A stretch of 64,000 nt of DNA from CAZMGV01 sp964565925. Lineage in GTDB: Bacteria; JAGRBM01; JAHCIT01. Below the pieces are notes generated by a model. It did no database searches. It had not been told where the DNA came from and was given only the letters and a program-made list of their open reading frames with translations. The stretch covers positions 124,001 to 188,000 of the forward strand of contig CAZMGV010000002.1 of the NCBI GenBank assembly GCA_964565925.1. The letters run 5' to 3'. The position numbers and the translations under genes were made by a program. Shown piece by piece: positions 8,927 to 16,788 of the stretch (positions within the stretch are counted from its first letter, which is position 1; each line of letters starts with the position of its first letter).

Positions 8927-11035
8927 GTGACCGGTAACCTCCGAAAGAAAGCAGGCCCCCCGAAAGTGTCCAGCAGCAGCGACTCGCACAAATACACCAA
9001 CCGGCTCGCCGGCGAGAAAAGCCCCTACCTCCTCCAGCACGCCCACAACCCGGTCGATTGGTACCCCTGGGGCGGCGAGGCGATCGGGCGGGCGAAGGCC
9101 GAGAACAAGCCGATTTTCCTCAGTATCGGTTACGCCACCTGCCACTGGTGCCATGTGATGGAGCACGAATCGTTCGAAACCGAAGAGGTAGGCGAGGCAC
9201 TCCGCCAGAATTTCATCTCCATCAAGGTGGACCGCGAGGAGCGGCCCGATATCGACCAGATCTACATGTCCGCCGTGCAGGCGCTGACCGGCCGGGGCGG
9301 CTGGCCCATGTCGATGTTCCTGACCCCCGATCTCAAACCGTTCTGGGGCGGCACCTACTTCCAGAAACCGGTTTTTCTGAACGTCCTCGCGCAGATCAGC
9401 GACGTCTGGAAACGGGAACCAGAGAAGATCGGCGAGAACGCCAAGCAGATGTACGCGATGCTCCAGCAGATGGCCGACTCGCGCGTCGCCGGCGGGCAGC
9501 CGACTACGGGCGAGATCAACGAGAACGTCCTTGCCATCGCCACCGCCCAGAGCGCCCAGTCGTTCGACCCCGAGTGGGGCGGCTTCGGCGGCGCGCCGAA
9601 GTTCCCCCGGCCCGCGCAGCTGCGGCTGCTGCTCAGGATCGCGCGGCGCACCGGCGACCAGCGCGTGCTCTCGATGGTCACCCATACCTGTCTGCGCATG
9701 GCGGCCGGTGGAATCTACGACCACGTCGGCGGCGGCTTCGCACGGTATTCGGTCGACGAGCGGTGGGAGATCCCCCACTTCGAGAAGATGCTCTACGACA
9801 ATGCGGGGCTCGCCACGACCTACCTCGAAACGTTCCAGCTCACCAAGAATCCGATTTTCGCGCAGGTGGCCCGCGAGACGCTCGACTACGTGCTGCGCGA
9901 CATGACCCACCCGGACGGCGCCTTCTATTCGGCCGAGGACGCCGACTCCGAAGGGCACGAGGGGAAGTTCTACGTCTGGTCGGACGCAGAGCTGAAGGGC
10001 CTTCTGGCCAAGGACGAATACGACGCCGTCGCCGCCCATTTCGATGTCAGCGAGCACGGCAACTTCGAAGGCTCCATCAACCTGATGCTGAGGCGGCCGG
10101 AGGATTTCCTGGCCCGTGCGCAGGGCAAGCTGGCCGGCGCCCTCAGGAAGCTGTTCGACGTGCGCGTCAAGCGAATCCGGCCGCTGCTGGACGACAAGGT
10201 GCTCACTTCCTGGAACGGCCTGATGATCGGCGCCATGGCGCGCGGCTATCAGGCGCTGGGCGACGGGAAATACCTCAAAGCCGCGCAGCGGGCCGTGGCG
10301 TTTATCCGGAAGCATCTCTTTGCGGACGGGCGTCTCAAGCGCCGCTGGCGCGCCGGAGAGGCCGCCTTCGCCGGGACGCTGGACGACTACGCCTACCTCA
10401 TTGAAGGGCTCCTGCAACTGGGCGAGAGCGATCCCTCGGTCTATCCGCTGGCGCTCGAACTGCAGAACCTGCAGGACGAACTGTTCTGGGATTCGGTGAA
10501 AGCCGGATATTACTACACCGACGGCTCCGACCCAACCGTACTCGTGCGCACCAAGCAGGCCGAAGACGAAGCCGTGCCCAACCCCAACGGCGTCAGCGCG
10601 CTGAATCTGCTCAAGATTTATCACCTCACGTTCGACGAGAACCGCAAGCGGCAGGCGGAACGGATGTTCGAAGCGTTCGGCGGGCTGGCCATGAAATACC
10701 CGGCCTATTTTTCGGCGCTCGTGCAGGGGTTCGACTTCTGGAACGACGAGGTGAAAGAGGTCGTCATCGCCGGAAAACCGGACGACCCGGCTACCCGCAA
10801 GCTGATCGACGCCGTGTTCGCCGACTACTACCCGAACAAGGTCGTGGTTCTGAACGATGGGACTTCGCCGTTAAAACTGGCCACCGGCAAAACCGGCGAA
10901 GGCGGCAAACCGGCCGCCTATGTCTGCATGGGGAACACCTGCCTCAAGCCCACCTCCGACCCCGCCGAACTGACCGCCCAGCTCCGACAGTGGAAAGTCG
11001 TCACGTTACGGACCGTCGCCCCGCCGGAGGGGTAA
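8927..11035 (+). CDS. Thioredoxin-fold DUF255 protein (YyaL/SPATA20 family)
   Basis: This 702-residue protein matches the DUF255/YyaL family in length and layout. An N-terminal thioredoxin-like domain carries the family block NPVDWYPWG, then a CHWC redox-type motif in TCHWCHVMEHESFE, then VDREERPD and GRGGWPMS. A C-terminal alpha/alpha-barrel region resembles N-acylglucosamine 2-epimerases (KVLTSWNGLMI, DDYAYLIEGLL). The family's biochemical role is unsettled. The start is a GTG with GGAGA about 14 bases upstream. A second GTG at 8966 would remove 13 low-complexity residues, so the N-terminus is uncertain. It stands alone, downstream of the divergent tRNAs. Confidence 0.93.
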   Translation: MTGNLRKKAGPPKVSSSSDSHKYTNRLAGEKSPYLLQHAHNPVDWYPWGGEAIGRAKAENKPIFLSIGYATCHWCHVMEHESFETEEVGEALRQNFISIKVDREERPDIDQIYMSAVQALTGRGGWPMSMFLTPDLKPFWGGTYFQKPVFLNVLAQISDVWKREPEKIGENAKQMYAMLQQMADSRVAGGQPTTGEINENVLAIATAQSAQSFDPEWGGFGGAPKFPRPAQLRLLLRIARRTGDQRVLSMVTHTCLRMAAGGIYDHVGGGFARYSVDERWEIPHFEKMLYDNAGLATTYLETFQLTKNPIFAQVARETLDYVLRDMTHPDGAFYSAEDADSEGHEGKFYVWSDAELKGLLAKDEYDAVAAHFDVSEHGNFEGSINLMLRRPEDFLARAQGKLAGALRKLFDVRVKRIRPLLDDKVLTSWNGLMIGAMARGYQALGDGKYLKAAQRAVAFIRKHLFADGRLKRRWRAGEAAFAGTLDDYAYLIEGLLQLGESDPSVYPLALELQNLQDELFWDSVKAGYYYTDGSDPTVLVRTKQAEDEAVPNPNGVSALNLLKIYHLTFDENRKRQAERMFEAFGGLAMKYPAYFSALVQGFDFWNDEVKEVVIAGKPDDPATRKLIDAVFADYYPNKVVVLNDGTSPLKLATGKTGEGGKPAAYVCMGNTCLKPTSDPAELTAQLRQWKVVTLRTVAPPEG

Positions 11036-11115
11036 CTAGCCCATTTGACCGCCCCCTCTCCTATCGGTGAAAAACATCCATCGCTTTCACGGCAATTCAC
11101 GGAGGATTTATCGTC

Positions 11116-11850
11116 ATGGAGATCAAGACCGGCTGGGTCAACCTAGATGTGGGCGGCTCGAAGATGCGCGCGTGGCTCGCACAGCCCGCCAAAGAGGGCA
11201 GCTACCCCGGCGTGCTCGTCATCCAGGAGATTTTCGGCGTCAACTCGCACATCCGCGATGTGGCCGAACGGATCGCCAAAGAAGGCTATGTGGCTCTGGC
11301 GCCGGAGATGTTCCACCGCACGGCCCCGAACATGGAGCTGGGCTACGAGCAGAAGGATTTCGGCAAGGGCCTTGAGCACATGGGCAAGGCGAACCTGAAG
11401 GACATCAGCGCCGACCTGCAGGCGGCCAAAAGCTACCTCGCGCAGGTTCCGGCGGCCAGGGGCAAGAAGACGGGCTGCATCGGGTTCTGCTTCGGCGGAC
11501 ACGTCACCTATATCGCCGCGTGCGACCTCCACGTGGACGCGGCAGCGAGCTTCTACGGCGGCGGTATTGCCGTGGGTTCGCCGGGCGGCGGCTCCCCCAC
11601 GGTGGAGCGCACGAAGAACATCAAGGGCAAGATCCTGTGCCTGTTCGGCGGCAAGGACGCCTATATCGCCCCGGATCAGGTGAAGAAGATCGAGGACGAA
11701 CTCAAGGCACACAAGATCGCCCACGAGGTCGTCACCTATCCGGCGGCCGACCACGGTTTCTTCTGCGACCAGCGCGGCACCTACAACGCCGACGCGGCGA
11801 AAGACGCCTGGGAGAAGGTCAAAAAGCTGTTCCGGGAGAAACTCGCGTAA
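11116..11850 (+). CDS. Dienelactone hydrolase family protein
   Basis: This 244-residue alpha/beta hydrolase has the dienelactone hydrolase triad. The nucleophile is Cys125 in GFCFGG, with Asp181 in GGKDAYIAPD and His213 in AADHGFF. The glutamate that tunes the cysteine is in QEIFGVN (Glu38). Family members open lactone rings such as dienelactone in chlorocatechol degradation, but many genomic copies act on other esters. GGAGG at 11101-11105 sits 10 bases before the ATG. The stop overlaps the next gene's start (TAATG), so the pair is translationally coupled with the ABM monooxygenase, which suggests one small detoxification or catabolic operon. Confidence 0.93.
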   Translation: MEIKTGWVNLDVGGSKMRAWLAQPAKEGSYPGVLVIQEIFGVNSHIRDVAERIAKEGYVALAPEMFHRTAPNMELGYEQKDFGKGLEHMGKANLKDISADLQAAKSYLAQVPAARGKKTGCIGFCFGGHVTYIAACDLHVDAAASFYGGGIAVGSPGGGSPTVERTKNIKGKILCLFGGKDAYIAPDQVKKIEDELKAHKIAHEVVTYPAADHGFFCDQRGTYNADAAKDAWEKVKKLFREKLA

Positions 11851-12134
11851 TGGAAGTCATACTGGCGACGTTCAAGGTTAAAGCGGAACACATCAGCGCC
11901 TTCGAGGAGATGGGCAAGCAGCTCGTCGAGGCGACCCACAAGGAACCGGGCTGCAAGACCTACCGGCTCCACAAATCGGGCGACAACACGTACGTCTTTT
12001 ACGAGGTGTACGAGGATGCCGCCGCCGTGAAGGCCCACATGAAGGGCGCGGCGCTGCAGGCCGCCATGGCGAAGTTCCCGCTGTTCCTGGACGGCCCGCC
12101 GAAGGTCGAAAAGCTGATAGTGGTCGAGGGATAG
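11850..12134 (+). CDS. Antibiotic biosynthesis monooxygenase (ABM) domain protein
   Basis: The start ATG shares its A with the upstream TAA stop. The 94-residue product is a single ABM/YgiN-like ferredoxin-fold domain: a beta strand MEVILATFKVK, a helix with EEMGKQLVEATHKEPGC, then TYRLHKS...YVFYEVYED and a second helix KAHMKG. Relatives are dimeric cofactor-free quinol or polyketide monooxygenases, or heme/quinone-handling proteins. The substrate cannot be told from the sequence. Coupling to the dienelactone hydrolase suggests a shared pathway acting on a reactive aromatic or lactone compound (inference). Confidence 0.88.
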   Translation: MEVILATFKVKAEHISAFEEMGKQLVEATHKEPGCKTYRLHKSGDNTYVFYEVYEDAAAVKAHMKGAALQAAMAKFPLFLDGPPKVEKLIVVEG

Positions 12135-12149
12135 TCCGGGAGCGACCGG

Positions 12150-13415
12150 TCACCCGGTCCTGAACGGCACATCCACATCGCCCGAGAGTTCCAGCACGGT
12201 CACTTCGGGCGGGCAGTTGAAGCGCACGCGCGGGCCCGCGTAACCCAGCCCCCGGCTGACAAACAGCCAGCCGTGCTCCTGAAGGCGGTGGTCGGGTGCG
12301 TACCAGCCCCGGTCGTAGAGCGGCCTGAACAGCCGCCACTCCGGCAGCCCCGGAATGTTGAACGTCATCATGCCGCCGTGGGTGTGGCCCGACAGCGTGA
12401 GGTCGAACGCCCGCTGGACGTGGCCGGTGCGGACCACCCACGGACGGTGGGCGAGCAGCAGCCGGAAAACGCTGCGGTTGGGTTTCAGCCAGGTGTCGTC
12501 GGGCATGCCGCCCGCTTCGGCTTTCAGGAACGGCCGCTGGCTCACCGGGTCGTCCACGCCGGTGATCTCGATCCCGTGGCTCTCCACGAACCGGCTCAGC
12601 ACGCCGTTACGCAGAAAGCGCACGTTCGTGTGCTCCTCGACCGTCTTCTGGAGCCGGTCCTGCCCCCAGTAGACGTCATGGTTACCGGTGACGGCGATGG
12701 CCGGAACGAGATAGGGAATCTCTTTGAGTGGCTCCAGAAAAGGTTCCAGCCACTTGTCGTTCACGCGGTCGATAAAGTCGCCTGTTAGCGCCAGCAGATC
12801 CGGCTTCTCGGCCAGCGCCGTCCGGATCGCGTAGCGCCAGGCGTCGCGGTCGAACATGGGGCCCACGTGCGGGTCGGTCAGTTGCACGATCCGGAACCCC
12901 CGTGCCCGGTTCTGGTAGTAGGGTACCGGGACCTTCCAGCGCTCCACGACGATCTCGTGAGGCTCTATCTTGGACGCCGCCAGGGTTCCCAGCCCGGCCA
13001 GCGCGAACCCGCCGGATACACCGGCCGATAAGCCGGCCGACAGAATGTCCCGGCGGGAGACCGAAGCTGAACGGGCCGGCGTCGCCGTCAGGTTGTTGGT
13101 GTCGGAACTGCCCGCCGGAAGCAGCTTCCGGAGGGCCCACCGGGCCACAAGGAGAAGCGCGCCCCCGACGGCCACGAATCCGAACAGGTAGTGGCCCGTG
13201 ACGACGCCGTTATAGAAGGCTCTATAGAGGTGATCTCCCTCGTCCGGCAGGGAAGCCGGTCCGAACCAGTTCCGCTTGATCGTGTGGGCGGCAACGTTAA
13301 CAACCACGAGCACGCCCGCAGCACCCCACATGAGGGCCGGACGCCGCCGCCACAGCCGCCGGGCCCAGTACAGCTCCAGGGCCAGAAAGAGAATGAGTCT
13401 GAAGTTCGCAGTCAT
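12150..13415 (-). CDS. Membrane-anchored calcineurin-like metallophosphoesterase with internal Tat-like motif
   Basis: This 421-residue protein has about three N-terminal membrane helices (residues 3-20, 28-45, 66-92), then a Tat-like segment SRRDIL plus hydrophobic stretch near residues 120-146, then a calcineurin-like domain. The metal ligands are D181 and H183 in LTDPHVG, D213 in TGDF, the TGNHD motif, and GHTHGG. The catalytic part resembles YkuE/YaeI-type enzymes; B. subtilis YkuE is Tat-exported. The substrate is unknown and could be a phosphodiester or UDP-diacylglucosamine-like lipid. It converges with the ABM gene (15 bases apart) and is divergent from the DUF3943 gene. Confidence 0.92.
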   Translation of the reverse strand: MTANFRLILFLALELYWARRLWRRRPALMWGAAGVLVVVNVAAHTIKRNWFGPASLPDEGDHLYRAFYNGVVTGHYLFGFVAVGGALLLVARWALRKLLPAGSSDTNNLTATPARSASVSRRDILSAGLSAGVSGGFALAGLGTLAASKIEPHEIVVERWKVPVPYYQNRARGFRIVQLTDPHVGPMFDRDAWRYAIRTALAEKPDLLALTGDFIDRVNDKWLEPFLEPLKEIPYLVPAIAVTGNHDVYWGQDRLQKTVEEHTNVRFLRNGVLSRFVESHGIEITGVDDPVSQRPFLKAEAGGMPDDTWLKPNRSVFRLLLAHRPWVVRTGHVQRAFDLTLSGHTHGGMMTFNIPGLPEWRLFRPLYDRGWYAPDHRLQEHGWLFVSRGLGYAGPRVRFNCPPEVTVLELSGDVDVPFRTG

Positions 13416-13457
13416 AACGTTGACAGTCCGAGTCTAGCAGGGTTAGAGACGCCGCTC

Positions 13458-15149
13458 ATGCCCGAACGCCCCCAGATTAATCTTTATTGGCCTGGAAACC
13501 GCAAATGGCGGTTCTGGCCCCTCGCCCTTGTCCTGATGGCGGTAATGGCGGCGGTTCCGGCATTTGCCGAGGAATCCGCCCCGCAGCCGGTCCCGGAAGC
13601 GGCCGCACCGGCAACTCCCGGCGTGGAAACGCCCGCAGGAACACCGGCCACCGGGGCTATGCAGGGGCTCATCCCGGCGGGCGGCGGCGAGGTGTGGATC
13701 GACCACCGCGAGCTCTCCCCCGTGGAGAAGAAAACCGGTCTCCGGTTCGACCGGGGCTGGTTCCTGTTCGGCCAGTTGGCGGGCGGCTTCTGGAAGGGCA
13801 AATACCTGACCCGTAAATCGGTGGGGTCCCACTTCGGTCCCGGCGGCTACACGACCGTCGATTCTGCCGGAGCTTTCCACAACGACCCGCGCGAGGTCGA
13901 CTACGTCTACAGCGCGAACGCCGGTGTCGGGCGCTTCATCACCCCGAACTGGTCCGTCGAGTTCAACTTCGCTGCAGCGGTCGGCATCAAGAAGGGCCCT
14001 GACGGCAAGTCGCCGTTCGGCGTCGCCGTCCCGGCCAACTCCGGCGACCGCGTCAGCTCGGGCTCGTTCTATCACATCCGGAACCGGTTCTATCTCTACG
14101 ACTTCGACCCGGAGCGCCGCCTGTTCGCGTTCTTCGGCGCCGGCGTCACGCAGTTCAACGACGCCTACTACCTGCCCGGACAGCCCCGGTCGTTCGTGCC
14201 CGACGCCAAGACGACGGTGTTCGCGCCGTCGATTTCGGCGGGCGGCGGATTGACGCTGATCGACTCGCCCAACGCGCGCGTCTACTTCGAGTCGGGCTTC
14301 TACCAGACGTTCAAGGTGCAGCCGCTCGATTCGAACCAGATCTACACCTTCGGTATCGGCGTGTCGTTCCCGCTGGACGCCCGCACCTACCAGGAGTCCG
14401 ACGTCCAGACGGTGGCGCTGGTTGAAGTCTCCACGGCAAACGGCGGCCACCTGATCATGGTGGAAGACAACCCGCTGGCGCCGGTCACTCCCGGCATGAG
14501 CCGCATGCGGATCATCACGCCCGAGGAGATGCGGCTCATCGCCTACCAGAACGCCGTCGCCGGGCCGCCCATCCCGCACGACGCGCTGGAACCGCCGCAC
14601 CGGGACGGGATCGATTTCGCCATGGACACGGTGATCCTCTCGGGCATGGTCGCGGGCTTCAAGCGCGCGCTGAACATCACCTCCGCGCGCGGGCTGCTCA
14701 AGGGCGGCTACAAGCTGTGGCCCGGCTACGTGAACAACGTGCCGCCGCTGGACGACGGCAACCCGTTCTACACGAACTACATCCTGCATCCCTACGTGGG
14801 CGCGCTCTACTACATGTATTACCGGGACCGGGGCTATTCGCGCATCGCTTCGTCGTGCGGTTCGTTCCTGGTGTCGGCGGTCCACGAGTTCCTGGTCGAG
14901 GCCGTCTACCAGAAGCCCTCCGGCATCGACGTGCTGGTGACGCCGGGCCTGGGCGTTCCGCTCGGCATCCTGATGGACGAGACCGCCGTGAGCTGGGCGC
15001 GGTCCGACTCATCCCTGAAGAAGGTCGCCGCCAACTTCCTGAACCCGATGCTCGGCATGCCGTTCTCCCGGTTCCGCCGCGGCCCGTACTATCATCCGGA
15101 AACCGACAAGGTGTTTACCCTCCAGTGGAACTGGCAGTTCTCGTCCTGA
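13458..15149 (+). CDS. Outer-membrane beta-barrel protein with C-terminal DUF3943 domain
   Basis: I chose ATG 13458 because it begins a signal-like N-terminus (FWPLALVLMAVMAAVPAFA|EE); the frame is open further upstream but that part antisenses the neighbour. The product is 563 residues. Residues ~80-330 alternate aromatic and polar residues as in an outer-membrane barrel (GWFLFGQLAGGFW, NWSVEFNFAAAVG, FFGAGV). Residues ~400-560 match DUF3943: NYILHPYVGALYYMYYRDRGY, then SAVHEFLVEAVYQKPSGIDVLVTPGLGVPLG. DUF3943 proteins are envelope proteins of unknown function. The fusion of barrel and DUF3943 makes this larger than DUF3943 alone. Its promoter must lie in the 42-base gap shared with the metallophosphoesterase, or inside that gene. 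Confidence 0.85.
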   Translation: MPERPQINLYWPGNRKWRFWPLALVLMAVMAAVPAFAEESAPQPVPEAAAPATPGVETPAGTPATGAMQGLIPAGGGEVWIDHRELSPVEKKTGLRFDRGWFLFGQLAGGFWKGKYLTRKSVGSHFGPGGYTTVDSAGAFHNDPREVDYVYSANAGVGRFITPNWSVEFNFAAAVGIKKGPDGKSPFGVAVPANSGDRVSSGSFYHIRNRFYLYDFDPERRLFAFFGAGVTQFNDAYYLPGQPRSFVPDAKTTVFAPSISAGGGLTLIDSPNARVYFESGFYQTFKVQPLDSNQIYTFGIGVSFPLDARTYQESDVQTVALVEVSTANGGHLIMVEDNPLAPVTPGMSRMRIITPEEMRLIAYQNAVAGPPIPHDALEPPHRDGIDFAMDTVILSGMVAGFKRALNITSARGLLKGGYKLWPGYVNNVPPLDDGNPFYTNYILHPYVGALYYMYYRDRGYSRIASSCGSFLVSAVHEFLVEAVYQKPSGIDVLVTPGLGVPLGILMDETAVSWARSDSSLKKVAANFLNPMLGMPFSRFRRGPYYHPETDKVFTLQWNWQFSS

Positions 15150-15310
15150 GCCGAGCCGGTTCCGTTACCCGCCCCCTGACGCAATACGGCAAACTCCTAT
15201 GCGGACAACATACCTCCGCAGTTGAGGCACGCGCTCCGATCCGCCAGACTCCACGTTGTCCAAATTAGATCGTCCCGCGAACGTCTGATCGGCGAGAGGA
15301 GCCCCTGCGC

Positions 15311-16297
15311 ATGGAAACGCCCGGCAAGGAAAAATCCATTCACGAAGAGATCGAGGCGGTCGTCAGCAAGTACGACACGCTCTACAACTGGAACTACGAC
15401 GTGCAGGTGCGCGAACTCCGCGAACTTTATGAAAAGGCCAAGCGCGACCAGTGGGAATCGGGCGCGACGCTCAAGTGGGACACGCAGGTGGACCCGACGG
15501 CCGAAAACAGCCCCGACCAGATGCACGCGCTGTTCGGCACCGACATCTGGCGCAAGCTTTCGCCCAAGGAGATCCAGAAACTGCGCCAGCACTCCAATGC
15601 CTGGTCGCTGTCACAGTTTCTGCACGGCGAGCAGGGCGCGCTGCTCACCGCCTCGCAGCTGGTCGCCGCCGTGCCGTCGGTCGACGCCAAATACTACGCC
15701 TCGTCGCAGGTGTTCGACGAAGCCCGCCACGTGGAGGTGTTCGCCAAATACCTGAACGAGAAATACGAGATGCACTACCCGATCTCGCCCCACCTCAAGA
15801 AACTGCTCGACTCGATCCTCACGGAGCCCCGGTGGGACTTCAAATACGTGGGGATGCAGATTCTGGTCGAAGGGCTGGCGCTCGCAGCGTTCCAGATGAC
15901 CTACACCTTCACCCGCGAACCGCTCATCAAGGAACTCACCCACTATGTGATGAAGGACGAGTCCCGCCACGTCGCGTTCGGCGTGCTGTCGCTCAAGGGC
16001 TACTACGACGACATGAGCGAGAGCGAGCTGAAAGACCGCGAGGACTGGATTTACGAGGCGTGCATCCTGATGCGCGACCGGTTCCTCATGCAGGAAGTCT
16101 GGGAGTCGCTCGGCTACCCGATGGAAGCCTGCATGGACCACATGCTGAACGCCCCGGCGACCAAGGAGTTCCGCACGATCCTGTTCAGCAAGATCGTCCC
16201 GAACCTCAAGCGCGTCGGGCTGCTCACGCCCCGCCTGCGCGAGCGGTTCCAGGAAATGAACATCCTCAAGTACGAGAACTGGGACGCGACGGCGTAA
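15311..16297 (+). CDS. Ferritin-like diiron protein (R2/AurF-like fold)
   Basis: This 328-residue protein has a complete set of carboxylate and histidine ligands for a four-helix-bundle diiron site: Glu107 (HGEQG), Glu137 and His140 (DEARH), Glu187 (VEGLA), and Glu217 and His220 (DESRH). The two E-x-x-H motifs spaced this way are typical of ferritin-like oxygenases and R2-like oxidases. Which reaction it performs (N-oxygenation, desaturation or another) cannot be assigned. AGGAG lies 5' of the ATG. A strong hairpin terminator follows directly, so it appears to be a single-gene unit. Confidence 0.88.
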   Translation: METPGKEKSIHEEIEAVVSKYDTLYNWNYDVQVRELRELYEKAKRDQWESGATLKWDTQVDPTAENSPDQMHALFGTDIWRKLSPKEIQKLRQHSNAWSLSQFLHGEQGALLTASQLVAAVPSVDAKYYASSQVFDEARHVEVFAKYLNEKYEMHYPISPHLKKLLDSILTEPRWDFKYVGMQILVEGLALAAFQMTYTFTREPLIKELTHYVMKDESRHVAFGVLSLKGYYDDMSESELKDREDWIYEACILMRDRFLMQEVWESLGYPMEACMDHMLNAPATKEFRTILFSKIVPNLKRVGLLTPRLRERFQEMNILKYENWDATA

Positions 16298-16318
16298 GAC
16301 AACTCCAAGACTTCAAAT

Positions 16319-16353
16319 AAAAGGTCCCGGCGCTTCACGGCCCGGGACCTTTT
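16319..16353. terminator. Bidirectional Rho-independent terminator
   Basis: AAGGTCCCGG and CCGGGACCTT form a long GC-rich stem, with A-runs on the left and T-runs on the right. It sits between the convergent ferritin-like gene and the small exported protein at 16376 and can serve both. Confidence 0.85.
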
Positions 16354-16375
16354 CCTTTGCACAGGGGGTTTCAGC

Positions 16376-16786
16376 TCAATCCCAGTAACTTTTCCCGCGC
16401 TTCAGACGGATTTCCTCATGCAAGGTATCAATCTTACCGGTAATCCCTGCATCGGATATTTTACCCGTGAATTTACCCGCCCAAAGATTTGGCTTGGGTA
16501 TATCAAACGAGATGACGTCTTTATCGTAATGGACGTCGACAAGAACCAGTGCCTCAGGTGACCCTTCCGCGTACTGGAAGGTGCCTTGATAGCCATTCCG
16601 TGTATAGGAAATCCGGAGTTCCGCTCCCAGCACGTCGCCGCCTTCCTCATTGTAATACAGGCTGGAAAACGTGCCGGTCAGTTTTGGTGGTTTGGGTTGT
16701 GACTCTGCGGCATTGCTAACTGCTGCGATAAAAACTGCGAACACCGATAGGATCAAGACACATTGCAAAGGCATTTTGAGGTTCAT
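16376..16786 (-). CDS. Small predicted exported protein, unknown function
   Basis: I do not recognise this 136-residue protein. It starts with a signal peptide (MNLKMPLQCVLILSVFAVF..., cleavage likely at SNA|AES) and is followed by a compact beta-rich domain (TGTFSSLYYN, GYQGTFQYAEG, WAGKFTGKISDAGITGKID) that resembles small lipocalin-like or barrel folds. The ATG is only 2 bases after the mutS stop. An AAGGGG ribosome-binding site lies inside the end of mutS, so it is probably translated from the mutS transcript. Its codons are visibly richer in A/T than its neighbours, which hints at later acquisition. Confidence 0.75.
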   Translation of the reverse strand: MNLKMPLQCVLILSVFAVFIAAVSNAAESQPKPPKLTGTFSSLYYNEEGGDVLGAELRISYTRNGYQGTFQYAEGSPEALVLVDVHYDKDVISFDIPKPNLWAGKFTGKISDAGITGKIDTLHEEIRLKRGKSYWD

Positions 16787-16788
16787 GT

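Noticed and set aside
8567..10624. Minus-strand frame of 685 codons
   Set aside because: It is antisense to the DUF255 gene and runs into tRNA-Gln; its codon composition is artefactual.
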